Shown here one piece after another: positions 22,001 to 34,600 of a stretch of 64,000 nucleotides of DNA. How positions within the stretch are numbered: position 1 is the stretch's first letter; every line of letters starts with the position of its first letter. This DNA is from Strigamia acuminata (taxonomy: Eukaryota; Arthropoda; Chilopoda; Geophilomorpha; Linotaeniidae): positions 8,308,001-8,372,000 of the forward strand of contig OX442323.1 of NCBI GenBank assembly GCA_949358305.1, read 5' to 3'. Both the position numbers and the translations under genes were made by a program. The notes under the pieces were generated by a model, which searched no databases, had not been told where the DNA came from, and saw only the letters and a program-made list of their open reading frames with translations.

Positions 22001-24798
22001 GCCTTCATCGTCTTTCCAAACCAAGTCTACCTAAACAGGGGCAACCACGAGGACAACATGATGAACATCAGGTGATTTAAGATTTAACCTTATCATTCAC
22101 AATAAAACGAACAAATCCTCGCTTTAAAAGGCTTAAAACGCAATAAATAAATAATTATTCCCCAGGTACGGCTTCACCAGCGAACTGATGATCAAATACA
22201 AGGTCGATCGAATGATTCGAATCGCAACAAATTCCGAGCCAAATTCAACAATTATTTATTTATTCCACTTTTAACCTTTCAGACCCATTCCTCAATGCTC
22301 GTCCAATTAATACAAGACATTTATGGCTGGTTGCCACTAGCAACCATCATAGATCAAAAGATCCTCGTCCTTCATGGAGGAATTTCCGAGGAAACCGATT
22401 TGGACAAACTTAACAAAATCGATCGACACCAAGTACTTAGCGCCAAACTTCGTTACGAATAGTTGAATAACTTTTTTAAATTAATCAAATTTAGTTCCTC
22501 AGCTTGCTGAAGCAGCCACTCAGTTCGGGGGACCCTCAAGAGTGGATAGAACGCGAAAATATTCGCTCAATTGAATGGAAAATGGTGAAAAATATTTTTT
22601 TTTTATCAAAAAAATTTTAAAAATAATTTTTAAAGATTCTTGACATACTCTGGAGCGACCCAATGTGGTCCGAGGGTTGCGCACCCAATGTATTTCGAGG
22701 GGGAGGCGTTTATTTTGGACCTGACGTCACTCACCGAGTGCTGAATAAACACAAACTGAAATTATTGGTTCGTTCTCACGAATGCAAAGCCGAAGGATAC
22801 CAATTTGCTCATGGAAATAAGGTGGAAATCGCGCAACAAATGTCTATTGTTTTTCTTATATTCTTTACTTCTCGTCAAGTGTCTTACGATTTTCTCCGCC
22901 TCCGATTACTACGACGTGGGGAGCAACCGCGGCGCCTACGTCAAGTTCTGCGGCCGCGAACTGAGGCCGTTTTTCGTGCAATACACAACACACAAGATCA
23001 AGAGTCTAACTATAAAACAAAGGCGTGGCAATTAAATTCGCTCGCAATTCAATTTTGCTAATAAGTGTCGCGTTTCAGGGTCGGGATTGTGGAGAGGTCG
23101 GCATTGGCCAATCTCAAGTCGACAATATCCGCTTCTAAAACGCTTCTTTTCGAGGAATTTCGAAGAAAAGATCCGCTCGAAACCGGTAAATTTTGATAAA
23201 TATACATATTTTCTTAACTCTTCGATGTATAAGGGTAAAATGTGCCGTTTTGGTGTAAAGCGACTTTCAGGTCCGTGAGTTAAAGCGTCGTTCTGTTTTG
23301 CAGGTTTCATCAGAGTGAAAGATTGGTGCGTTGCCATGGCAACCGTATTGGCACTCGATCTTCCTTGGAGGATCCTCAAAGACAGATTGGTGCAAGTCGA
23401 ACCTGAAACTGGTTTGGTCAATTACAGAACCACTTGCGATGACGTCAGTCTCGACTCACTAGACCCTAATCAAGTAAAAAATCAATCAAATCAAATCAAA
23501 TCAAACAAATCAAATTAATAAATAAAAAAAAAATAGGAAGCTCCCAGAATAGTCGAGACATTATACAGACACAAGAACAGTTTGGAAACGATCTTCCGGA
23601 TAATCGACAAGAACAATTCGGGTTTGCATCATTCTTTCGCAGTGGCATAGCAATCAGGCCCAAGAGCCTAGGAGCCCCAGAACCGTCCTAATAATTAAGT
23701 TCCCTTGCCCCTTGTCATAATTGCCCCAACACCTCCCTGTTATTCTCCGTCAGAAAACGGTGATACCCCAAAGAGTTGCGACCAACTGCCTCCAGTTGTC
23801 ACTGGCATCATTAAGCAGTGGCCCTCAGCAGCCCTTAACCAATCGGGGATCGGACGAGAACCGGTGTTTTCAGCGTGGTATGGTCGTTCACGTCAGTAGA
23901 AGCTGTTAATTTTAGTAATAATGTACACTCAGCAAGCAAAATTGAAAATGCAAAAACTAAAAAACTAAAAATCAAGAGAACGGCATCTGGGATTCCCAGG
24001 CGGTTAGGCGGACCCGAGTTCCTATTGTAGCCATTAAGAACAGCAATGGGTCAGTCAATCTATGTCCAGACCTTCAGGATTGACCGACCTAACACACTTG
24101 CGGGCTGTAGTGATGAATACAATGGCAAGTAGAGACGAGGTTGCTCTCGAGTCTGAAGGAACTCGAAGCAATCTCAAGGCATGGCTGAGTGAAAGTTATT
24201 CCAACCATGTTGCCCATGTAGTCTTCGAACCGCGCTTGATCAACGGCTGGTCTGGGTTGCGTGGCAGCTAAGCAAACCAACAACCAAAGCGATAACACGG
24301 TGGACGCACAACCCCTAGACAAACACGACAATAAAGCTAACGTCAATCCCAAACTGCGCGTTCTCTGTGCTGTTTCTTTTATCGTGAATGGTGTCCAAAC
24401 GCATCATGGCCCTCCCCTGACACCGAGATGTCCAACGGCCACTCACAAACTCGACCAGAACAAGTTATATATATTTGTGCATTTACGAAGATGCTTCGTT
24501 AACTTGTTGCTACGCCACCGATCTTTTGGACATTTTCCTTACATTTTTTGACCATTTCCGGTTTGCAGGTTCAATTTCCGTCAAGGATTTCCAAGATTCG
24601 TGCGACCTTCTGTCGCAGCACTTGGGCTACCAGCTTCCCGCGCAACACATCAAAGACATCGCCGTCACGATCGACATAAACAAAGACGGGTTCATCGACA
24701 TCAATGAGTTCTTGGAGGCGTTTCGCTTGGTGGACACGAAACAGCAGAACAAAAACAAATCTCTCAACTCCATTTACAGCTCCGAATTAAACGCCTAG
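19075..24798 (+). CDS. rdgC: Serine/threonine phosphatase with EF hands (PPEF / retinal degeneration C)
   Basis: Fifteen exons: 19075-19177, 19728-19855, 20128-20233, 20297-20436, 20503-20664, 21905-22071, 22166-22202, 22283-22432, 22495-22584, 22636-22821, 22880-23022, 23079-23185, 23304-23473, 23537-23621 and 24569-24798; 667 aa (Drosophila rdgC is about 660). The N-terminus [10 protein letters not shown] resembles human PPEF1 MGCSSSSTK and suggests N-myristoylation. An IQ calmodulin-binding motif ([18 protein letters not shown]) lies near residues 40-60. The catalytic core keeps GDLHGKLDD (198), GDFVDRG (227), GNHED (259), HGG (312) and RSHEC (406). Two C-terminal EF hands are [13 protein letters not shown] and [13 protein letters not shown]. 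In flies the enzyme dephosphorylates rhodopsin under calcium control. One intron (23023-23078) appears to use a GC donor. Confidence 0.96.
20768..21560. repeat. 31/41-bp minisatellite in PPEF intron 5
   Basis: About 25 units built on AAATTCATCAAATATTTCCA plus AAATATCGTTG (31 bp). A block of about seven central units carries an extra 10 bp (CATCAAAATT), making 41 bp. ACCGAAATATCATT variants alternate with CCAAAATATCGTT variants on the left. The array starts about 100 bp after the exon-5 donor, in the largest intron of the gene apart from the one holding the 5S-like element. Confidence 0.95.
23640..23895 (-). mobile_element. 5S rRNA-derived SINE-like sequence
   Basis: On the minus strand, 23893 to about 23845 reads like the first 50 bases of an animal 5S rRNA: ACGACCATACCACGCTGA, then ACACCGGTTCTCGTCCGATC. 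After that it drifts from 5S (GATTGGTTAAGGGCTGCTGA) into unrelated sequence. A 5S head carrying the internal pol III promoter followed by a non-5S body is the structure of SINE3 elements. It lies in the last PPEF intron. A plain truncated 5S pseudogene is the alternative. Confidence 0.55.
24000..24090 (+). pseudogene. Ty3/gypsy reverse-transcriptase relic
   Basis: The frame from 24018 reads [20 protein letters not shown] before a stop. This resembles the start of the gypsy reverse transcriptase domain (pattern PIVxVKKxNGSxRxCxDF). Only about 20 residues survive and the frame stops at once, so it is a dead fragment in the last PPEF intron. Confidence 0.45.
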
Positions 24799-25609
24799 AC
24801 TGAATAAAAGGGAATTAAATTATTTTACAAAAATTATTTTAATTCGTACACACTTTTCGAAATATAAAAGAAAACCTCGTTTTTGAAATGTAAACACATT
24901 CGCCATCATTTATAGACTCTCTTTATAAATTATAATACAAATACCTGTACACAACACGTTCTTCAGTGAAATCAACACAAATTAATCAATTAATCAATTA
25001 ATGAAAAACAAAAAAGTTCAACTTTCTCGATTTTATTTATTTTAAAATGATTTTCTCTCTCTTTATTCATTCATCGTCTAAAAAGGGGACAAAAATCTAA
25101 TAAATAACGACTAGACATCATCTATTTGAGTATTTCAAAAATGAGAAATAAATTATAAAAGGGAATGATGATATGGTGATTTCATGATCAAAAACCAACG
25201 AAAAAGCTAAAAAATCTTGTCAGTATTTAAAAACGGAGCGAAAAAGCGATGGACAGGGGTCAATGTCAAGTGAAAAACACAAAAAAAAATAAATAAATAA
25301 AAATCCAAGATCCACTAAAATTTCGTATTATTTTTGATTAAAACAATAGTGTGACCTTGTTAAATAGCTGCATATAAGCAAGAGATGAGGCTCACTAATG
25401 GACCCTGCAAATTCTTCATTTATTTTCAACCAGGGTTCTTTAATCAGTCAGTTCACCGACCCTGTGCTTGGACAACAACATTGGATGGTCATTTATCTAC
25501 ACTTGAAAAAAGATCCCCTCGATGGACGGGTATTATTATTTCTTTTTTAAAAATTAAAAAAAAACCAAAAAAAAAAATGGAAAAAATGTCAAAATGTCGG
25601 TGGTCGGTG
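24799..25609. other. Convergent 3' region between PPEF and TRP
   Basis: AT-rich sequence with no gene. An AATAAA at 24803-24808, 5 bp after the PPEF stop, is its likely poly(A) signal. On the other strand an AATAAA at 25424-25419 could serve the TRP gene. Confidence 0.6.
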
Positions 25610-28600
25610 CTAAAGCCACCCGCCCGGAACGTGTTTGCCGATCGGTTGCACACCCGGCAGTCGGTTGATAACAGCTGACCCGTTGGACGGCTTGCTGCTG
25701 ACGCTCGTGCTGCTGCTCGACATGAGCGGATCCCTGGATGAACTCTGAGTCAAACACCCGAGCGTCTCCGGACTGCTGACGGTGGCCGGCGGACTGGACG
25801 TGACGACGCCCGTGCCCGTAGCCGCGCCCAGCGGAGGGCCCGCGAGTCCGTGCGCGTGCGCGTGCGTGTGCGTCCACGACGAGGCGCCCTTGACCCGCTT
25901 GGGCGACGGCGGCGACGGCGGCTGAGTCGCGGGCGGGCTCGGCGTGCTGCGACTGCTCGACCCGTGCTGGCTGGGGATCGGGGTCAACGACGGCTCCACG
26001 TGCTTGGCGGTCGTCGTCCTGGAAGACACGTGCAGCGTGGAAGCGGGCGTGCTCGCGGGCGCGCTGCTCTTGACGGACGTGGCGGGCAGGGCGGCCGGGG
26101 CGCTCGTCGTGCTCTTGGCCTTGGTCTTGAGGGAGCCGGCGAGAGAAAACTGCTGTCCCAGGCGGCGCAACGTGGGGCCGCGTTTGCCCTCGTCGAAGCT
26201 GGGCATCTTGAGCCGCACGTTGCTCAACGAAAGGGCGCTGAGTCGTCCGAACGCGATGGAGCGGGGCCGTGGCTCGCTGTCGCACGTCTTCTGCTTGCGG
26301 AGGCTGGGCCGCGTGCCGGCGGGCGCCGCGGAGTTGTGCTGCTGCTGCTGCTCTCGCTCTCGTTGCGCGTCCGCTGCTGCCACTCCTCCGGCCAGCGCGA
26401 CCCCTGCCTCGCTGTGCACGCTCGCATTCGAGTCGCTCACCGACGAGTTGGCGCGCGGACTCATCTGGTCGAGGCTCGACCCACTTCCGAACGAGTCCTC
26501 GCTGCGCGTGCGCCCGATCGAGTGGCGCAGAGTGCGTGCGGCTTCCACCACGGTGCCCCAGCGTTTCTTGCCCGAGCTCTGCTTCAGTCCCGCCAGGCGC
26601 GTGAGGCGCACCAGCTTGGCCACGGGCGACTGACGTCCGCCCTCGCTGCCCTCCTGACTAGGGCATTCGGCCAGCCCGATGTTGAACCCTTTCATCAATC
26701 GCCGCTCCTTTTGGCGTCCTTTCTTTCCACCTGAACCTGTCACGAGTCACAACAACCTCCATACGTTAATTCATCCGTTCCGACAATTCGCATTCGGCTT
26801 TTATGCTCATGCTCTAACACACGGTTTCTTAAACTTTTACGCGACCCCGGGTATAAACTTCAATTTTTGCAAGTAATTCGCCATTTTGGTTTTAATACAC
26901 CACGAACCAAGGATAACATGGACACGTGTCCATGTTATTCTTGGTTCATGCTAGCACTGAACGCCCGCTGTTGCACTTTTCAAAGTACAGCTTAGTACTC
27001 ATAAGATCATCTGCTAACAGAAGTGTATGCCCACACACTTTTCTGCGTATAGACTTGACAGAAAAGCCTAACAGAATCATCTGGTAGCAGAACATGTGCC
27101 AGTCTGTCGCACCAGACTTTTTGTGGTACTCACAGCTCTATGCCACAGAAAAGAAATGGTGAATGGCCATGAAAAAGAAAAAAGATGGATGCCAATCAAA
27201 AATTTTACGGCCACTTTTGAATGAATAGGATTGCTATATACTCTGGCCATGTGTAAGTTTGGCCTAAATCCGAGCCTCATAACTCACTCTGTGCTGCCAC
27301 CAGGAAAAATAGTTCAGAGTTTATTGCTTGCTTCTTCCAGAAATCTTAGAACGTTCGCTTACTATTTTCAGTAGATCGGTTGCAATCCTGGTGTTTGGAT
27401 CTATTTTCTTGTATCACTACACCAGAGAAAAGGCTCGGATTTAGGCCAAACTTACACATGGCCAGAGTATAGTTTGTTTTTAATTTTTAATTTTACTTAT
27501 AAACTAGTAATCTATTTTTATAAATAGAATATACAGTTGTTTGCATTTGTTGACAGAACTGATTGCTGCCATATTTAAGACCGATTAAAAAAAATTACAA
27601 TCGGTCACAAATTGTCAAGACCGATCGCTACTTTCTGTGCCACAGAACTTTCCGTGTCTGGAAACGAAGATCAGCTTTCCGTTGCATCGACATGCCACAA
27701 AGTTAATTTTTTATATCACAGAACATATCTCGCAGACATTCCAAGACTGGAATAAAATTTGCGAGTACCAGTTTATTCCGTAAGCAAACTTTCTGTGGGC
27801 AGACCAATTTCCTACGTAGGAAACTGCATAGTACTCATATTAATACTCAGATTAAAAATGTATTCTTTAATTAGGATTAACAATTTCCCCAGCTTGTACA
27901 CCTTAGCCGGACAAGTTCTCGTGTGTAGGGGACTTAGATTATGTTTAAGAAACCGTGTTCTAGGGGACATTCAAAGCGGTTTGAGTTAATGTGCAGACAG
28001 TGGCGGGTGTGTTTGTTAGTCTGTGTACCGTGTGGATAGCGGTGCGTGCCCGGCGTTGATGAGGAGGCTCTACCTTGAGGTTGGTCTGCCGCGATAGATG
28101 TGTTCATGCCACTGTTCTTGAGGATTTCGATCAACTCGTAGCGGAAGGACGAGATGTCCTGTTTGATTTCGTTCGATTTCGTTCACGTCGTCTTCCGTCA
28201 CTCCTTGGTTCTCCGCCTTGCGCTGTTCCACCGTCACGTAACGTCGAACCAGGTTTCGCATTATGCCCTGTCACTCACAACCAAATCGTGTTAGTCTCGT
28301 GTATAGCCGACTCCGATCTTGTTTCGTACGCTAAAGCAACGCTTCTTAAACAGATTAGCACTGCATCTTGTCTAATTAATTTCCTAAACACTCGCACGGC
28401 TGCTCGCAACGAGCTCCGCAAAGCGAGATTAAAGTCAGGCACGTCTCAAATACACGAGAGCAGGTGCTTAGCCAACAAGTGAGCGCATTTTAAGCAGCTC
28501 AATTCCAATTTTTAACCCAATTTTAAATGAGTTTATCTTTAAAAATGTATTTTGCCACTTTAAAAGTCCATTTTGGAACCTTAAAGTGCATTCTAGCACC

Positions 28601-31600
28601 TAATAAGTGCATTCTAGCACCTAATAAATGCATTTTTGCACCTAAAAAATGCATTTTTGCACCTTATTAATGCATTTTAGCACCTTACTAATGCATTTTG
28701 GAACCTTAAAGTGCATTCTAGCACCTAATAAATGCATTTTTGCACCTAAAAAATGCATTTTTGCACCTTATTAATGCATTTTAGCACCTTACTAATGCAT
28801 TTTGGAACCTTAAAGTGCATTCTAGCACCTAATAAATGCATTTTTGCACCTAAAAAATGCACTTTTGCACATAATAAATGCATTTTAGCACCTTACTAAT
28901 GCATTTTTGCACCTTAAAGTGCATTTTTGCACCTTAAAGTACATTTTGGCACCTTACAGTGCATTGTTACGTCTTTAATGTGCATTTTAACGTCTTAAAT
29001 GTGCATTTTAACGTCTTAAATGTGCATTTTAACGTCTTAAATGTGCATTTTAACGTCTTAAATGTGCATTTTGGCGTCTTAAATGTGCATTTTGGCATCT
29101 TAGAAATGCATTTTTGCACCTGGCACATTGTTTTACACCTTTATCAAGTATATAATTCATCCTAAAAATGCCCGCTCACCTGATACCGAATGTCACGTTC
29201 CGTCGCTTGTCGTGCCTTCTTCTAAACCAAAACAAACACAAAGATCACCCAAACTTGAATCTTTATTTCTGATTAAAAGGAAATAAAAAGAAGCCTACCC
29301 TAATGGTTCTCAAGTGCTCCTTTTTAGCTGACCGCGAATGCTGGCCGTAGATTTTTCGGTAAAACCACCGACATAGATAATAAAAACTTTTCGGTGTCGG
29401 AATGATGTTGAATGGAGGTGGACACGTGTTCCCTTCTTCGAAGTAACTCATCCATAGCTTACTGCGAGCGAATTTCCATTCAATGTCGGCTTTTTCCTTC
29501 ACAAATCACAAACAAACGCGATCAAATTACAATTAACTCCCAAAACCAATCGCGCGCTCACTGCAAATTCATTATGCTAAGAACCTTTTCCACCTTGACA
29601 CCAATTGCCTTTGACGCTATTGGCAGCGCTCGTATTTCATCGACTTAATAAACACTTTTGATCAAAAGCCAACAAAAGGAAAACACCAACGGCGCTGCTG
29701 CAATTCGCCACCATAGATTCTCATTTATCAGGCGCCTAATGTGTCAACTCCATCACATGCCTCACTTAATTAAATAAAACAAAACAACGGCGCAACTTTC
29801 TACATTTTTTCCCAATAACTCACCGAAATAAGTTGGTAGGAATGATTCATCATGGCGATGAGCAAATTGAGCAGGACGACAATATTGATGACCGAATAGA
29901 AGCCGAACATCAGCATACCCCAAAAACGAGTGTAGCTTTTGATTCCCATCAATTCGAAGTTGTTGAGGTCGATCAGGCCGAATGCTGCCCAGAACAGGGT
30001 CTGCGACGACTCGAATAAACTTCAAAGACACAAATACTTTAAATTGCAGTCAAGTTTTCATCAAAATTCACTACAAAACAACAAACTTCGAGAAAATTAA
30101 CCTAAAAATTGCACAATTCCGTATGAAAAACAGCATAATTCTGCAAATTCGTTCAGTTTTAAGACATTTCTGCAGAGAAATAGCCCAAAAAGTGAATAAT
30201 TCTGCGAAATTAAGCCAAAAATGCACAATTTTACAGTGAAATTGCTTGAAAAACAGCTCAATTCTGCAAATCCGTCCATTTTCAAGACATTTTGAGTGAA
30301 TAATTCTGTATACTTCGACCCAAACTCAAGGCCAAATATAAAATTATGAAATTTAAAAAAAGAATTTCTTACTTGGCAAATCGCCTCCACCTGAAACAGG
30401 AATCAGTCTCGTTTTTCGCTTCTATTCTCGATTCGTAACCATTCTCCGAAGTGGGGCCAAAGCATTTTTGTTTCTCCATGTCGGCGTAATACCAGAGTAG
30501 TTGGTTCATCCCACAAGCGAAGGCAAACAGCACAAGGGCGTAGACGAAAAAGAATTTGAGAATGTCGATCACCATGCGACCCAAGCAAATTTGCAGCGGA
30601 CCCAAATGCGGGTTCACAGAAAATATGTAAACCAGCTTGAGCGAACTAAACCAAAACAAAAAATAAAAAAATAAAATAAAATAAAATAAAATAAATAATA
30701 ATTATTTTTCACCTGAAGATATTGGCCGCTGAAAAAAGACCTTCAGAAATGAGCATCGGGTCCCAGGCGTCCCATTCCTCGCGAGGAAGATGGGCGGTGC
30801 CCGTGTTCATGGCGATCTCCTTCTGTACCTGTTTAACATCAACAATTTACGACTCGCACAACCTCTGCGTTGCCTACACTGGCCTAGCTGGAGTTTTTTC
30901 CACCCAGGGTTGTCCCTGAGTGTTCCGCCCCCCAAAAACTCAAAACAACATATAAGGAAATAAATTATTTATTTATTTTGATAGAATTAAATTAACAAAT
31001 TTTTACGCGCAAAGATGTTCGCGCAAACGTTCACGATGAAAGTCGAGGACTTATTTGACCGCCAAATGTTAAATTCACAGTTCGGGATAAATAAACCAAG
31101 CGTATACAGGGTGAAGCACCTAATGGGACATTTCTAAAAAGGAAAAAACAATTTGATTAAAAAATTATTCAGATGTTGTTTGTTTCGAGGGGCGAAGAGA
31201 ATAACATTATACAGGGTGTCCCAAATGAACGAAACCAGTCAAATAACGAAAAGACCATTTGAGTGAGTTGTATGAAACGAATGATGCCGAATAACGTAAA
31301 TTCTGACCACACTAATCCATTTTTTACGTCATTTCTTATTGATCATTTTTTTTAGTAGTTTTTAATTTTTTGCTCATTTTGGAAAAAGTTTTGGAAAAAA
31401 AAAAAGTTTGTAATAAAAAAAAGTAGTCGACACAAATGTGGCTTATTTTTATGTGAAGATTAAGAATCAGTTAGGAAAACTACCGCCTTCGCCCAAATAT
31501 AACGAATACAACGGCTTGACGTTATATTTGGGGGAAGACGAGGGAATGTCCATCGAAAAAAATAAGAGTTGACCCTGGAATGGCCTTCAAGACATCAACC

Positions 31601-34600
31601 AATTGAAAAATAGATAATGTTTTTTCTTCGCCCCTTGAAAACAAACAACTTTTCTCCGAATCATTTTCAAATCAAATGCTTTGTTTTGCTCTAATTTAGA
31701 AATATCACGTTAGGTGCTTCATATCAATCAAATTAGTTCTAGATCAATGATTTTAATAGCTTAGAATCGAAATTTTTTAATAAAAATTGATTTTAAGATA
31801 GATTTCAACTACTAAGTAAGAAAAACACAAAAGTTTGTGTTTTTAAAAACCTTGGCTATTCCCCTTTAAACTTTTTTACCGAAAAAAAAAAATAAAAAAA
31901 AATAAAAAATAAATAAATTAAAAACACCACGTTTGTTTTTGAAGCAAAACCTTAATTCCAATACTCTAAAATGTCATTTTTCTTGTTCCCCGCTGTAAAA
32001 AGTCCCACTCAACCGCTGCCCCTTACTACGCCACCGGGGTGCTTATCCGCAACTCACTTGGAAATAGGCGACGATCCTCAGTCCGATTGTGGCCACGTAA
32101 AGCGAGTTGGTTGTGAAGTCGATGATATTCCACATATCACTGACATACTCGAGAAGACCTTCCTCCCACAGCTGCTTGATCTCGTTCCAAATCAGACCTC
32201 CAATTGAAAAAAATAATTATTTTTTTATTTTAAATTTAAAATTTAAAATTAAAAATTTTCTAATTAAATTACCTAACACCCAGGCGATTATCATCCACTC
32301 CACAAAACTCGGTAACTCGCCTCTTTTAGTGGTTTCTTCCTTCTTCGTGTAGTGTCGGATTATTTCATCCTCGGAGCCGAACCACTTTGAAACGACTGTC
32401 TCGATGCGTTGAGAAGCGAGGATGAGTAAAACTGCAATCAATGCGTCAAATAAAACGTGATTTAACGCCAGAAATCTCTCTTTAAAGCCGTCGATTCGAT
32501 TTAAAGCGATAATTAAATTGAAAAGACAGAGAAAAGAAAAAAAGTAAGTTGGATAAAAAATTTACACAGGAACGTGACGTAGGAGGCGGAGTGACAGATG
32601 AATTTGATGAAGGGCTTTCTCATCGTCTGGCCCAATCGACAGTGCGGAAGGAGAACGTAGACGCAGGAGTAAACGGGAAAGAGGAAGCCAATGCGGATTA
32701 TCTCCAATGTCTGCAGTAGTATGTTCTTGCGACGGAAGCCCGGCAAACCGTCGTACCACAGCGACGCCAGCAACTGCTGCACGTTCGGATGCGACACAAA
32801 CTTCAAATTAGAATAGAAAATTAGATTAGACATTTTGCGATTGTTTGTGTTTTTGTTTGGTTTTTCGCACTTTTTTCTGCTTGTATTTAATGGCCAATTT
32901 GAGTCTGTTTAGATGCATCCGTTCGCCGTGCTCGAAAGCGGGGCCTGTTGGGTCGTGATTGAGCAGCACCTCCAATTCGTAAGACGAACGCGTGTGATCC
33001 AAAAGTGCAGTACCAAAATCCGTGCATTGACGACGCAAATCCTGTCATTTTTCAGTTCAAAATTTAAATTTTTTCGATTTATTGTAAAACACTTTTTTCA
33101 AATTCCTTTCCAGTTTTTTGGAATTGTTTTGGAATTGTTTTGCAATTGTTTTGCAATTGTTTTGCAATTGTTTTGCAATTGTTTTGCAATTGTTTTGCAA
33201 TTGTTTTGCAATTGTTTTGCAATTGTTTTGCAATTGTTTTTGAATTTTTTCGGAAATGTTTTGGAACTTTTTAAAATTTTGAATTTTATTGAATTTCTTT
33301 GATTTTCTTTGAATTTCTTTAAATTTCTTTAAATTTCTTTTAAATTTCTATAAATTTCTTTGATTTTCTTTGATTTTCTTTGATTTTCTTTAAATTTCTT
33401 TAAATTTCTTTAAATTTCTTTAAATTTCTTTAAATTTCTTTAAATTTCTTTAAATTTCTTTAAATTTCTTTAAATTTCTTTAAATTTCTTTAAATTTCTT
33501 TAAATTTCTTTAAATTTCTTTAAATTTCTTTAAATTTCTTTAAATTTCTTTAAATTTCTTTAAATTTCTTTAAAACTTTTCTATTTTTTTATTGGACTTT
33601 ATTCGAAACTTTTCCAATAATTCCCATTCAATCTACCTGATATTCGTTTTTAAACTCATGTTCGAGAAAACTAAGCCGACGCAGCTCCCAGCTAAGTTCG
33701 AAGGCGGTCAAAATGGGGTCCTTGCTGGATAGAGCGATGAGGGAGGGGCTGGCCAAGGCGCGGTACGCGTTAATGCGAGAGCGCGAATGACGTAAACTAT
33801 CCTCCTGACGTGAAGTGACGCACTCCTCGCATCCACATCGCACGTCGTGCGGCATGGGCAACGTGGCGCCACGGTCCAAAAGTATCTTGAGGATCTCGTA
33901 ATTATCGCGATGGGCTGCCAGGATGAGCGGCGTGATGTCTGGCGTGAACGTGGCCGTGTCGCGGTCCAGCGCCTCCCAACTCTTAACCAAAAAAAAATAA
34001 AAATATTAAAAAATAATCAATAAATAATAAAATTAAATTAAATTAAAAAAAAAAAAAAATTTGTTGTTGGCAAAATGGAACTTACATGGGGCTCACCAGG
34101 TTTCCGCAACCGTTCTTCATGGTCGAGCAGCACCTCGACAGCCTCCACGTATTCCTCGTGGATAGCGTGCAGGAGGGCATCTTTAATCTCGACCCCTCCT
34201 TCGAGAAGCAGCTCCACCATCTCCAAGTTCTCGTTATCAATCGCCATGAGCAACGCCGTTCGTCCCAGCGGATCCATGCAGTTGATGTTGATGTAGCCAG
34301 TGTCTCGCGCACGATCCAACGATCTAGAGAATTATTGCATAGAATCGTTTACATGCACCGCCGGTGCCCGTCTGGACGCACAACTCGCGAGTTTGTCACT
34401 CAAAAGTCACACACTCGGCGCTCACGGTAGATAATTACACGCTAGTTGAGTAATTAAAGGATAAATAATAAATAAATAAATTTCACGCTAAATTGCAATT
34501 CGCTACAGAAAAATAAATTATGCAATTCGTTAATTACAGTGCGCAAATAATGTGTAACGTGTAATAAAAAGTCGAGCTGCAATCGTAAATCGCTTGCACC

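Noticed and set aside
23975-24015. GCATCTGGGATTCCCAGGCGG seemed to be the 3' end of a reversed 5S rRNA
   Set aside because: It lies on the wrong side of the 5S-like head, and the following bases read as a gypsy reverse-transcriptase start, so the resemblance is probably chance.
25850-26734. 294-codon Arg-rich plus-strand frame
   Set aside because: Antisense shadow of the GC-rich last TRP exon.
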